Positions 38,400 through 50,561 of a stretch of 64,000 nt of DNA are shown here, in pieces (the first letter of the stretch is position 1; each line of letters opens with the position of its first letter). Source of the stretch: Lingula anatina (lineage: Eukaryota > Brachiopoda > Lingulata > Lingulida > Lingulidae); the NCBI RefSeq assembly GCF_001039355.2, contig NW_019775386.1:190510-254509 (forward strand), in the 5' to 3' direction. Below the pieces are notes generated by a model. It did no database searches. It was not told the DNA's origin and saw only the letters and a list, made by a program, of their open reading frames with translations. The position numbers and the translations under genes are program-made.

Positions 38400-41300
38400 C
38401 GAACAGTTGTTATCCCTGTAATCAAACCACTGCTCCACACATGTCCCAGGTGACAAGCTGGGTGTTCCTGCTATCAGCCATCAGTTTCACAAATTGAGAC
38501 GTATGAGGGTCGTTCCTAGCCGTCACAGGGGTCACCAAATTACAGCCCATGTCTTGGTAATGGTGCGGTTACTGACTTCAAATTAACATTTCGTACACCC
38601 CATGGGGGGGGGGGGACTGATAGGAATAGCGTCAGATCGAGTCCGAGCTAAGAATAAGTCTCTGGCAACGCTAAGAAATGAGATAATGTTCGTGACGGGC
38701 CAATTCAACTTTCGAAAAATAGAAAAAAAAAATTCTCACCACGTGTTCAAGGGCTTTTAAAATGATTGACAAAGCAATAGATATACGAAATTATTAAACC
38801 AAACAATGGATTGATAAAAAATAAAACAAATAGATAAATTGATTAACACGTAACTAACTACTATAGGAATAAGTTAAAAAAAGATGATTTAGGGAATCAC
38901 GTAGGAGCAGCTGTGCATAGTTAATAGAATTATCTAACGGTTTTCACTTTATCCTTTCCGTATAAATAGTCCTGTTATCAGTTGGTTATACAATTAATTT
39001 TAGTACACTGTATGTCAAATATCCTTAACTAAATAAATAAGTAAATTTACAAAAGTATAGGTATAGTTAAACCGTAGAAAACAAATCTGATATGTCCGGT
39101 ATCACATGTAGAAAAAAAACATAAAACGATTATTAATATTATGGAGCGTCTCACGTTTGCTGCAGTTTTGGCCTGAGTTTACCCGGTTGTAGGTATTGTA
39201 TCTTAAGTAAGGGGCTTAATTAAAACAGATAATAAACTGGTTTAACATGGCGTTTGAAAACTCCAGTTTTAACTCTATGTTACATCGGCCCTTGGAGCGC
39301 AACGGTGCTACCGAGATATTAAAATTAATGGTAAGAATTTTTGTTGTCCTGAATTTATATGAATTTAAGTTATACAGTGAACCTTTATGATTATGAAAAC
39401 GTTTTGCTTTATTTTATCGTTCACTTGTCCTGAACCAGGTTATGAAATTACTGTCTCCTAAATAAGTTATTTTTTTCCTTTTTCGTATTCTTTTTTTAGA
39501 CTTGATATACTTGTAGTTAAAACGGTTTGAAGCAAGGAGATTATCCAAAGCGCTTGGACAATTTTTATTTGTTTATTTTCGGACAAGACAAAATTTGTCG
39601 GCTAACTATATTTCACTCTAAATCTGCCCATTTCCAAATCTAACAGTCACGGTAGTTGGTTCAACTGAACTAAGACTTATATTTGGTGTAAATGATTGAG
39701 TCAACTTTACGTTCATTCTGCAAAACTGAACGTTTAAGGTAAAGCACATAAAACATCAGCTTTTTTGTGGCCAATTTTGCCCGGAGGCTGCGGCGTCAAC
39801 ACGCAAACATTTATTTCCGAGGTGACCAGTACCTTTAACCACAAAATGACCCCGTTGTTCTTAAGATGACCACAGGGCATAAGGGGCACTTTTTGGCGTA
39901 CTGACCCAGTGCACTGTCTACTGGTCATTTGGCTCGCTTTGGACAAAAGATCGCCGGTGAGTTTTATACTATGGTTCTTTTAAGTGCAATTTGCGGCATT
40001 TATTGTTTTGATGTTCTTGTAACTTGTTAAAGTTTAATGATTGTGCTAGTATATGCTCTCCGTTGTTTACGTTTATTTTTTCTCAAAGAAAGTCGTAAAT
40101 TGAACTTAATTCTTTTGGTGAGAATTTTGCGACAACTGACATTGTCTGACACTAATTTGTCTATATAGCAGTAATAATAGATCTTCAATACATCGGTCGT
40201 GATGTTAAATATTAATAATCTCATCACTAGAAAAAAAAGCCCCATGTATATATGCAAGTCATAGTATGGAATGTTTAAAGACAAGCATTAACCAGAGCTC
40301 GCTAAATATAATATGTAAGTACATATTTTGCCGCAAAACAAGATTTAACTCATTTGAAGAACTTTTATCATATCAATGCATTTTACATATCTTCAGGGCG
40401 TATTAAATGGTATTGAGATGTCTATTCTAAAGTACAAAGATGTACGTTTTATAAGAGAAATACAAAAATTAAGCAGGATGCAAAATATTGAATAAGAATG
40501 AAAAAGTATTTGCAACAGTTGAGAAAAAAAAAAACATATCGCTGTAAATGTACTGGAAGTCACCACTTGCGACTGCAGTGCACCAGTAAGTTTACATTAC
40601 ATGCATAACTTTAACCCAAAACCTACAAACTTTAACCTTATCATTTATACCTCTACCTGAACATACCGTAGACAATTACATCAGACTGTCACCTAAAGTT
40701 GGCATGGAAACCGCATTTCATTGCGCATGCGCAGTTGTGCGATAGTGTCGCGTTTCAGAGTCGTTCGATGTCAGCTGGTGCATAATTTTACAAGCAGTTC
40801 ATTTGAGGTGAACGGGAAATTGGCAAAAAGTTTATAGCTTATATAAACAAACGCACTTCCCTCACGCTATATCACGATTTGCACTGTTATCCTGAGCGGG
40901 TAAAAAATGTTAAAGTTTTGTCAACATCTGACGACAATACTCAAATTCAAGTTAAGAATTATATTAATATTATTGTTTATGTCTTACTAAATTTATCATC
41001 TAATGAGACAAATAGTAGTTTTCAAATCGACGTCTTGTGTAAGAGGGTATTAAAAGGTCATGTTCAAGTTCTATGCATGCCTCCAGAAAACTACGCATCC
41101 TATTTTACAGGTATCACCTTTTCTGTGTTACATGATAATGTTAGGTCACAAACAACAGTATGAGCTTCACATAAATTGACAACTGTACCAAATATGTTAT
41201 ACTTTCTCAACTTTATTAATTCTAGTCCAATAATGGATTCAGAAAATACCTGTTAGAACACTCATATATAAGGACAAATAATTCACCACTAAATATGCCT

Positions 41301-43746
41301 ATTCCTGAGAATAATTCTCTGAAAAGTGCGTAATAGTTGTATTAATATCTGAGAGATGTAATTAATTTTTCATGCTTATTTTTTGGCCTCGTTTGAATGC
41401 AGTACAAATATATGGTTGGTTTCCATCTATAATAATAATTGTATGATCAGCGTACTTGTATATATACGCTGTACAATAGATTTATACATTATGTCAATGC
41501 ATTAATTCAGGCAGTTTAACACAATGACATTTTCGTCTCCGATATTCAGTAGAATCTCTCATTTTAATAGAGTTTAAGTTGATATTAATCGTGTTCTAAA
41601 GCATAACATTGTAATGATATACCGGTATCGATGTTTTTTTTTTTTTTTTTTTATAAAATACGCTAAATCCTGAAAATATCTCCATTTTACATTGCATATG
41701 TAATACTAAAATTACATGATATACATGCATATTTATTAGTACTATCAATAATGATACACAAGTAATCTGATTGCATGATGATTTACAAATAACCAGAATG
41801 CTGGTTTTCAGATAGATTTCTCAACTCCACCTTGTATTTAGTCCAGCACAGTATTGAGGAAAATCATGATCTTTATCGACTCACAAAAATAGTCCATTGC
41901 AATGGTATAAAAGTACCAAAGTCGCTGCGTCATTCATAATTACATGTATCAATTTTCAGCGGAACCCTTAAAAAGAATTACTCTTTATAGTCATTCCTAC
42001 AAATGAGTCAAGTTTCATCTTTTAAATAGAAAAATTCGAATTAAAGCCGCTTGTGATGCAAAAAGGTGGAGTGTGAGCGTGCTCATTAAATAATGTTTTT
42101 AAACTTTCCACTATTATAAATGAGACGGCACCGTACGACGTATACATGTGGTCCTCTATTAAATGCAGCTACATGTTAAATGTCATCAGGTATGCTGTAT
42201 ATAAACCCTGTATATATCGTAGTTCATCTGTAGCTATACTTAAATATTTACCTATATAATCAAATGTATTTTAGATGTCATACAATTATTATCACCCGAC
42301 ACACTGCATCATGCTGCCATTTGAGCATATATAACAATTCCCATCTCTTGTCCTTAATTTACTTATTTCACGGTAAATATACCCTGTGTATGGATGGATA
42401 TGATGAATTGAATGTCGCAGATTTCTCGACAGTGCATGCTTAACCTATTCTTTCATCGTGCACAGTGGTTATTGTGTGCCCCTCTAAATTACAGTTATTT
42501 AAGAACTAATTTTATCATTTAAACTTTTCACCCTATCATAACGTGGCCTTATAACTTGTACTTCATAATAATGCGTATGTTATCTTTGCTGGATTGAAAC
42601 CATTAGCTAAATCAACAGAGAATATACTACTTAAAGTGATATGCCTCGGTGAAATTCCGTTTTACATAACATATCAAGGGCAGTTATACAATGTACAACA
42701 TTTTACCCGAACGCTATAATAATTTTGATTTTTGCCATTCGCAAAAAAGATCTCATGTAGTCTTAGCCTGCGTCGAACATTTTTTAATAAACAAAGTTAT
42801 CGGTATGGATGTATATTTACGGTAAATATAACGCAAGTTGAAGACTCAAGTATTTTCAGTTGCTAACTTTTATACGTGCGCATTACTGATATTCTGGATG
42901 TCTTATTTATGATTTTCCAATTGCTCTATGTAACGGCATTTACCAATAAAATGCTAGTCTGCGTAATAAGCATTTCTAAATGTTCAGTAAAATACAAGTT
43001 ATGAAATGCATATTTTACAAACAAAAAGGATTTCAATTTTCCGCTTGACATCGACACCTTGATGTCATAGGTAAAAAATAGCAAAAAATAGTAAAAAATA
43101 TCGCCATATTTTAAACACATGATTTTCGACTTTGAAAATTAAATCGGATATGACTGTTTTTGAAACGCAAAAGAGCTAAATAATATCGGAACAGATTAAA
43201 TAAGAAGAAATAAAATACGTTAAGCTTAAGCTTCGTCATACGAGTTCCAACAAAAACAGAAAAAAAAACACACAGAAGGGCAGTAATCCTACCTTATTGC
43301 TCAAGCAAAGCCCAGGCACTTGATTATGGGACGGCATGCACTGATAAAATGGGATCGATCTTTTGAAAGAATAACCCTTATAAATCCCTTATAAGGCCAT
43401 GTGCTTCTGTCCTCTTATCCAGTCTAATTTACTTCAGTGTCTTGTTTACAGAAGAGTCAAATTACTTCTTGTTTTCTATTTGCCGGTACTCAGCTTAAGT
43501 TCATCCGTAAACTAGTCGCTAGATTACAAGTGAGAGACCATGCAAAGCTAGGAAACTCAGTATAGGTGGATATATACTTCTTTATATTTTCGAAAGTTAG
43601 TCAAAAGACTGGGCAATCTTAATTTGTGTTTGACCCATTTGGCTTTTCGACTAGTATTTCTCTGTGTAATATTGAGCATAACAGAATCATGATTTTCACC
43701 CTTTTTATAAAATTTCCCTCGAATGCATCCCATCTCCCCCGGTCTC

Positions 43747-44390
43747 TCACTCAAATCCCAATCCCCAAGGACGCCATACTGAGCCGTCTTCAGTTTCGTT
43801 AGCTCGCATGACGTCATCGCTGGCACTGCTGCTTCTGTCTTCGTCAGAAAACGACTGGGAGCAAGTGGCGTCTGATGACGATGGAGAACTTGGAAGAAAT
43901 TGCTCGGAAAGCGACGGCGTTTCTGGTGGGCAACTCGGTCGAGAAACCCTAGAAAAAGTTTCCGTGGTGTGAACAAAAATCCCGTCCCCGCCGCTCCCAT
44001 TTGCGCTTACCCGCGGCGTAGGAACAGATGGAGTGTTTGCATATTTTGTCGCTTTCGCGCTCCGGATGTCGTCTGTGTATTCGATGCTCCCACGCCCCTT
44101 ACGGATCTCCATTATAGAGATCTGCTGTTCGAAATTATATCTGTAAAGTTGTTGACTTAGCTGTACGTCTTCTTCTCCGCCAAGGCTGAGAAGGCCACCG
44201 CCTAACTGAGGTAGTTGCCGTCTACTGTTCCGAGTGTTGTTTGTAGCCAAATGATTGACAAGTTGTGCTTTGAATTCCGCAGAGTCAATGGGGTCGGTGC
44301 TTTGTCTACCCAGGAAAGCCAGCACTTCGTTGACGCACTCGGAAAACCCTGCTCTGTAGCGGCAAATGGCGTCGGAAATGTGGTCGGATG
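43747..44390 (-). CDS. HES gene exon 3 (Orange domain, WRPW)
   Basis: It follows acceptor aaaaag and starts with CA, which completes GCA with the last base of exon 2. It carries the Orange domain, a low-complexity Ser-rich region and VWRPWGLGFE, then TGA at 43749-43747. Confidence 0.92.
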
Positions 44391-46594
44391 CTTTTTAAAG
44401 AATGAAAATAAAAATATGATGAGGTATAACTGCTTCAAGCCTATGATAAATGTTTATCAAATTCTGATAGTTTGGGGAATATTAATATTGTGGATACACA
44501 TAAAGGCTTTAAACCAAACCACACATTGGTTTGTTTGATCCATACTTAAAACGCATGTTAACGTGGCTTCAGAGATAATGGAAGACTCTTTTGTAAAAAA
44601 AAACCATCAAATATACATCATAAGTAACGATATAGATGATAAGTTATATGAAGATTTATTTAACGTAAAATCACACATTTATTTATTAGTCAATCAATAT
44701 TATCCAATTATTTATCTATTTTTATTACTTATATTATCCAATCATTCTTTTATTCATTTTTCTTTATGAAGCACACTATTCCATTCAGAGACTTTGGATC
44801 AGCACATTTCTCCTAAATTCCGAAAGATTAAACCCAAGCGCACATGCACATGTATCTTACCAAAATCGTTCCCTCTCTCCGCTCTCTGTAAAATTTTCAG
44901 GTATTTCACGGTCATCTCCAGCACGTCCGCCTTGTCCATCTTGGCTGGCCGGAAGCCCTGCTCTCTCACGTGGTCTTTGATGAGGACCTTGAGCTGGGCC
45001 AGACAAGCGTTGATTCGAGCCCTACGTTTCCTTTCTAACATGGATTTTGTGGACTGAAAAAAATATTTAGCATAAGATCAATTAAACACGTGACAAAACT
45101 TATGAATGAAATGTATGAAAAACTTTCCGTAGTCTTTATTTCTAAGTACGCACAAAAATGAAATAGGCCTTGAATAAAATGTTTGTGACTGAAATACCAA
45201 AATGGAGCCGTTTCTGAAATTAATTTCGATTTATTTATTTTGGCTTAAGCGTTCTATCTTATTACCTCCTTGCGCTCAATCTGCCAGAAAACTTATATCC
45301 TTGATGAAGAACAATATCACTGTACAACGCAAAAGCACATTTTACGACACACAGTAACTTGTTTTAGCTTTTTGCAAATTCTACAATAAAGATTAGCGAA
45401 CTGAAATAACCAGTAATGAATAACAAATTGCAGCAACCATGATAAAATGTTCAACGTTTTGATCTTCCATATCATCTTAGTTCTATTGGACATTGGCCAT
45501 ATTTATCATTAGTCGTCAAAGAAATCCACCTCCCGTTGGTCACTATTTCAATAAATAAATAAAAATAAAAGGCGGAATAGTTTTAATCAAATAGGGAGAA
45601 TGTAACAAAGGGGAGAAAATTAGAAAAATAATGAGAGAAATAAAACAGCTTTACATCCGTGATACAGGTAACTTATAACTTCGTGTGCACACAGCAGCGC
45701 GAATAACATGTATTCTTGATAAATGTTTTTACTTAAATCGGCTTTTTATGGGACGGAAATCGTATACATACTGTACATCTCAAAGCGTTTTTTCTTTTTT
45801 TACTTCATGCCGAATGCCGTCTTCGTTTTTTCCTTTTCGAGCCCTTTTTTATTTCGTACGAAATCCATTCTCCTCTCTAGTTTTTCCGACGACCTTTCGT
45901 TTGACTAAGGCGCTTTATATGGTTTAAAAAATTAATTGTTTTATTTAGCTAAGATGAGGCTGTTCGATCAGAGCATTTTGACAGAACTTAAAATTTGCAT
46001 TGCACTTATTGCGCTATTCTCTTTACCTGAAGTAACTTAGCCACACTAAATAAAATAGAATAAATGATAATTTATATAAATTTTTAGTAGTAGGAAAATC
46101 GCTTATTAAAAAGAAAAATAAATAAAAAATACTTAATAAAAAAATAAATAAAAATAAATAAAAGCAATTCGCACTACACTGCATAAAGTGTTGCATGATG
46201 CACAAATGTTATATAATGATTTACAAATCTATCGATTACATTAACATCTATTCAAATTTGTTACTTTTTATCAGAATTATCACAAAGAAAGGTACGTTAA
46301 ATTTTTATAAAACGTTGAAGTGGGATACGAACATATGCCTATTCATCATTGAATCAGACCAATCAAACTGTTGTTTTGTTTATTGTTTTTCGAATCTTGA
46401 TAGCAAATGCCATTTAAATTATTTAATCTACTGAGCCCACATGAACATTTCAATATCCAGATGGGTTTTGTCGTGATTTGGTATCTGTAAAGGCTTAAAA
46501 ATCATTTGTAAGATGTAGCATATATGACTTTAATAGCAATAAAAATCGTTTCAATCTAAAGGGATTAAGAATAAATCTTGGAGTAAGGTTTGAG

Positions 46595-46630
<36 letters not shown>

Positions 46631-46752
46631 AGAGGAGACGAACTGAAGGGAGAACTACCAACCTTGCCTCTTCCATAAGCTGCTTTTTTGGTCGATACTC
46701 CCTCCCCATCTTCTTCGTCCATTTTTCTGCTGTCAGCAAAATCTGAGTTCAT
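43747..46752 (-). CDS. HES/Hairy-family bHLH-Orange transcriptional repressor
   Basis: Three exons (46752-46663, 45053-44861, 44390-43747) join in phases 0 and 1 to encode 308 residues. Residues 24-87 form the bHLH, with KSTKSMLERKRRARIN as the basic region and KMDKADVLEMTVKYLK in helix 2. Residues 103-143 form the Orange domain, YRAGFSECVNEVLAFLGRQ through NHLA. A Ser/Thr/Pro-rich region follows, and WRPW is at 300-303, five residues before the end. Such proteins bind E/N-box DNA as dimers and recruit Groucho through WRPW, usually as Notch effectors. The conserved basic-region proline of Hairy/E(spl) proteins is Ser here (residue 35). The family is certain; the orthologue is not, so I give no symbol. 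Confidence 0.93.
44861..45053 (-). CDS. HES gene exon 2 (bHLH)
   Basis: It follows acceptor ttttcag, begins STKSMLERKRRARIN, covers most of the bHLH and ends GATTTTG before donor gtaaga in phase 1. The exon is 193 bp. Confidence 0.92.
45054..46662 (-). other. HES intron 1 (1.6 kb)
   Basis: An AT-rich intron with ends GTTGGT..TTTCAG. It contains a (GA)n microsatellite at 46598-46626 close to exon 1 and otherwise nothing I recognise. Confidence 0.75.
46663..46752 (-). CDS. HES gene exon 1
   Basis: Thirty codons from ATG at 46752 (MNSDFADSRK, then the acidic MDEEDGEG) to GGCAAG before the donor gttggt, in phase 0. The donor lacks the usual +3 to +5 bases, but the join produces the expected basic region. 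Confidence 0.8.
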
Positions 46753-47418
46753 TATAAATTAGATCCGCAGCAAAGCCGCCTCCAAAGTAAAACGGTGCAA
46801 CCAAGGCTGTTATCTATTATTTTTGGTTAATTGTTTGACAGTATGTTGGTTTCAATTTATTTTCGCCCTGGAGTGATCGACTAAGCAGAATCTTTCACTC
46901 TGCGGCGTAGGATTTTGCCGAGCATCGTGTCCTCGCTCCTTCGGACAAATACTTTAACACCCGCACTGTAGATAACTCGGGGTGTTTAGGCGGACGGCAC
47001 TACAACAAACAGGTACTCCGCACAGACTTGACAATGTACACGGGTATGTATAACTAAAAACACTGAAACCGCGCAAAAAAAAGAGCTCGATTTAAAAGAT
47101 TTGTTCCATAATAGCATCCACGCGCCTGTTAATCTTCAGAGTCCAGAATTAAACGTCATCTGACAGAAGAGTGTCCTTGTCCCGGTGTTGAGTGTAAGGT
47201 GAAAAAGTTGCTTCACTGCTGCTGTCGCTCGATGCTACTAGCAAAATCAGGCCGACTATGTCACCTAATAAAGATTGTCCTTACTAAGTCTGGCAGCAAA
47301 TGTCCCTTAGGCGATATCACTCCGTACTTCTCCGCGTCTCATTCCCCCTTGCTGTGAGCTTCCTTAAACCAACGAAGCGTTGCGTGGAATCAGGTGCCAG
47401 TTGGGCTCACCTTGGCGT

Positions 47419-47431
47419 CACGTGACACGTG
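47419..47431. promoter_or_regulatory. Paired CACGTG boxes upstream of HES
   Basis: Two perfect CACGTG hexamers sit at 47419-47424 and 47426-47431, one base apart, about 670 bp upstream of the HES start codon. CACGTG is a class-B E-box bound by HES-type and other bHLH proteins, so feedback by the gene's own product is possible. This is inference from motif and position only. Confidence 0.35.
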
Positions 47432-48887
47432 TTGGCACATCTTTGTGTTTCTCATGGCCGACGGCTGACGGCTACTCTGTCTCTTTTGTATGTCGATGAC
47501 AGCAGTTGTGCATGTAGAAACACGCCTGCATTTGTAATGTTATAGTGGACAAGCCCAATGAGGCATATTTAAGGCTTCAAAGCGAGATGATCGCGTCGTT
47601 TACAGTCGGGGTTACAAAGATTAACCCTGTGGACAAGATAACTGCACATACTGGGCAAAATCAGTTTCAAAAAGTCGCATACCCCAAAGGTATATAACAT
47701 TCTTTTGAAATAATGGGATTATATCACTGCTGAGAAGTTTGATTTCAATGCTTGGTGAAAATACAAGAAATTAATGCAACTGTTCGCTCGCTTGAAGCCA
47801 ATTAAGTGAAGAAAACTGATCTGAAAGGTCTTGTGCTAGCAATATTTTTCAATGCACTGCCCATCTGCAATTTTATACCTTGATTGCTAAAGTGACACAG
47901 TACGTATTCTTGTTTCGTCATGCTGAACAGAAAGATCGATCTGACATTAAAGCACGTACGTACTAATACGTGTTTTTTTCAAGGTCTTCATACTTCAAAG
48001 AGACCGTATTGGCACTGTGTTCTACTCAATACAAGCAAGACAAATGACATGTCGCTTTTAATTTCAATCTCAGATCTTTTACCTAAAACCATTGAAACTT
48101 ATTCAATGGTGGAATTGGGAGTCGCTTAAACATTCTGTGTTATCACCATTTTCCCACTTAAAAGCGAGTTTGTAAAGACATCAGTTTCTGATATTTGTCA
48201 GTTTGATAAATGCAACACCTGGCGTACAAATAGTCTCATTTAATTTTAATGTGACATAATTCACAATCACATTTTTAATAGCGGGCGGAAAAATTGAAAA
48301 ATCAGAGCATTCAAACTTTTGCCCGGTGGCAGAATTGTTTCATAAAAAGCAGGTAAATTAATAAACTAATTAATAGTAAACGTATATGAAAATCAAAAAC
48401 TAAATAAACAAATTAATACACATATAAAATACACTTGAGTAAACTAATTGATAGATTAGTGTTCAACCTTGAGTAAATAAGTAATGCATTTAACGTCAAT
48501 AAATACTTCTAAAAGAATAAAAAAAAAGGAAAGGTGATTGTGTGCCGTTTTTTTTTCATATTAATCGAGTGGGGAATATAATGTAAACAAATGGGCTCCT
48601 AATAACTCGGCGTTGAAATATTTGTATTAAGAGTAATGTGTAGTGGGAAATACACGGAGATAAAGCAGCACGAGAAATTTTACAACATAGAAATATGATT
48701 GTGTTAGCTGGGACTGAGTTGTGAGTTTGGGATTGCTGCCATTGCTTATGTTTATAAGTGTCAGGTAACATAAGCGAGACGGTCTACCTCTTTGTTTCGA
48801 GCCACTGGTTTCTTGGACAGAAGACGTCATCAGAGTGTGCATGTATGTGTGTACGCAATTTCACGCAATCTGTTTAATATGTGCTAA

Positions 48888-49057
48888 TTAGGGGCGGATG
48901 GAGGCTGTCTTCTGGGTTTTCCGGAAGACGGTAAAATTTCTAAGTTTACATTGATTAGTACCTAATTTTTTCTGTCGGAATACGGTAAAAAAAATGGAAG
49001 ATGGATCAACAAAGATAATGTGGAAGTATGTCAGAAAATATCTCTGGATCCGCCCCT
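48888..49057. mobile_element. MITE-like element with GGGGCGGAT ends
   Basis: The left end is TTAGGGGCGGATGGAG and the right end CTGGATCCGCCCCTG, which are inverted repeats. The interior (TTTTTCTGTCGGAATACGG then ATGGATCAACAAAG) recurs at about 62111-62197 in a transporter intron, so this is a dispersed family. A clear target duplication was not found. Confidence 0.6.
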
Positions 49058-49464
49058 GTGCTTGTATTCCATAAGCTTCACGTACACTGTATGTATTTCC
49101 TACTAACGTGTCTTCCAATACGAGTACCCGGTACACATTAATGTAACTTAGCATTATCTTGTTTAGCTCACAGCTAAGGGATTAACATTTTGACATTACT
49201 AAATCAAAAGACTGACTCAGTTATCTAATTAAATGGTTAATTCATATAACAACCGGGAGAAAATACGTATTGGTAGCAACTACAGAACATTAAACTTTTT
49301 TTAAAGTTGCTGTTGGTGACTGTCTTGGATTTTCTCTGAGCGATTTTATTAAAAAAAACTTATAATAGGGTGTTATCCACCTGGAATATACATGTAGGAC
49401 AGTGTCCAGATTAAGATTAATTTTTAACTACCTTTTATAAAACTGTCCTGTTCCGCACAACCTG

Positions 49465-49715
49465 CCACCGCTGATATTTGTGTATTTCTACCCCCAGTAG
49501 TTACATAACCATATTTGAGCATCGTGTGATTCAGTTTGTCAAACAAAGCCTTATAAGGTTTTATCAAGAGGGACTTAAATGTGTTCGTATACACTGTACC
49601 CCAGTATATACATATACGAGGTCAGAATTTAAATGGACTGTGAGTACTCAAGACCCGCATTAGTACACAGTGTAAATGTGCTGATCTCATTGACATCAAG
49701 GCAGGTTTTATTGCA
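49465..49715 (+). repeat. Esterase upstream module, copy A
   Basis: It shares ACCATATTTGAGCAT, TTCAGTTTGTCAAACAAAG and GTCAGAATTTAAATGG with 56545-56870 in the same order. Its TATA position is decayed (CATTGACATCAAGG). Confidence 0.6.
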
Positions 49716-50288
49716 ATTTGTCTTTTTTAAAACAAACATTTAAACGAATTACATGCAGTCAGTCCAATGCACACTGGTGCTGGGGTGTCAGAGTAACATT
49801 GAAATGGTTCTCCAGCAATCTTACATCCGTACTCTTAGCCACGCTGTGTTTAATAAGATATGATGGAACGACAGGCCTTGAAAATAAACGTGGCTTGAAC
49901 CCCCCTACCCTTCCGTCTTAAAAAAAGGGAGAAAAGATGGATAAAATAATAATCTGGTAGATTAATGAACCTGAAGTCAACTTATAAAATACGCAAATCA
50001 GATCTACATTGAAGGTGATTGAATTAAGCAAGCTAACTCTACTGTCAGCTCTATCCGAATCACTGGTACTTTAAATCAATCACCTGTCAACGGTTAGAGT
50101 TGTGTATTAGTCCACGTCCTAGTTAACCAAATATGGACAAGCGACCCAGTTTTGTTGTTTGACGTTATCGACAGGGGCTCGTACATTGTGTGTGTGTTCT
50201 CTTGGATAGTTGAGATCAGCATTAAAATGGGCTGGTGTGACTTAAGCCCCTTTCTGTGTACATAATGCAAGGGTGGTGTTGGCATTGA

Positions 50289-50294
50289 TATAAA
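50289..50294 (+). promoter_or_regulatory. TATA box of esterase gene 1
   Basis: TATAAA in the context ATTGATATAAATTCAGGTCTC, conserved with CACTGATATAAAGCAGCTCTC in front of the second esterase. It lies 268 bp upstream of the chosen ATG. The surrounding module copy B (about 50150-50310) includes GAGATCAGCATTAAAATGGG, matching the same block in the second gene. Confidence 0.55.
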
Positions 50295-50561
50295 TTCAGG
50301 TCTCTGGCGGTGCTTTACTATAGTTTTTTCAGCACGAAGTAGCGAAAGGTATCGAGCAAGACTCTTGGGACATTGACTTGCACGCGCTTAACATTATACC
50401 AGAACTTGTGCTTGTGTTAGAGAAAAACGTCAGTAATAGTTGAAATTTAACCGACAGAATACACTGAGCACGTTAAGTGCATTATATCATATAAAAATAT
50501 AACTGTGGAGAAGTTGAAGAGAATACTACGTCAGCCGTGCACGTGCAAAAGAAGGGCAACA

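Larger units (their letters stand above)
28501..43746. other. Large intergenic region with no supported gene
   Basis: About 15 kb with only short or repeat-driven open frames. Contents seen are four 20-bp tandem repeats at 28711-28787, microsatellites at 29199-29232, 30641-30699 and 32191-32229, and a relatively GC-rich island at about 31530-31760. There is also a C-rich tract with a gap at 33309-33416 and a direct duplication of over 1 kb at 35533-38399. I found no coding exon with a recognisable domain. Confidence 0.5.
46753..50288. other. Intergenic region between the divergent HES and esterase genes
   Basis: The first 700 bp next to HES are comparatively GC-rich and presumably include its promoter. 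The rest holds one inverted-repeat element (48888-49057) and two copies of the esterase upstream module (49465-49715 and from 50150). No other gene is supported. Confidence 0.5.

Noticed and set aside
40879-41163. 94-residue open frame
   Set aside because: No family similarity, signal peptide or supporting splice sites; it begins with a non-ATG codon.
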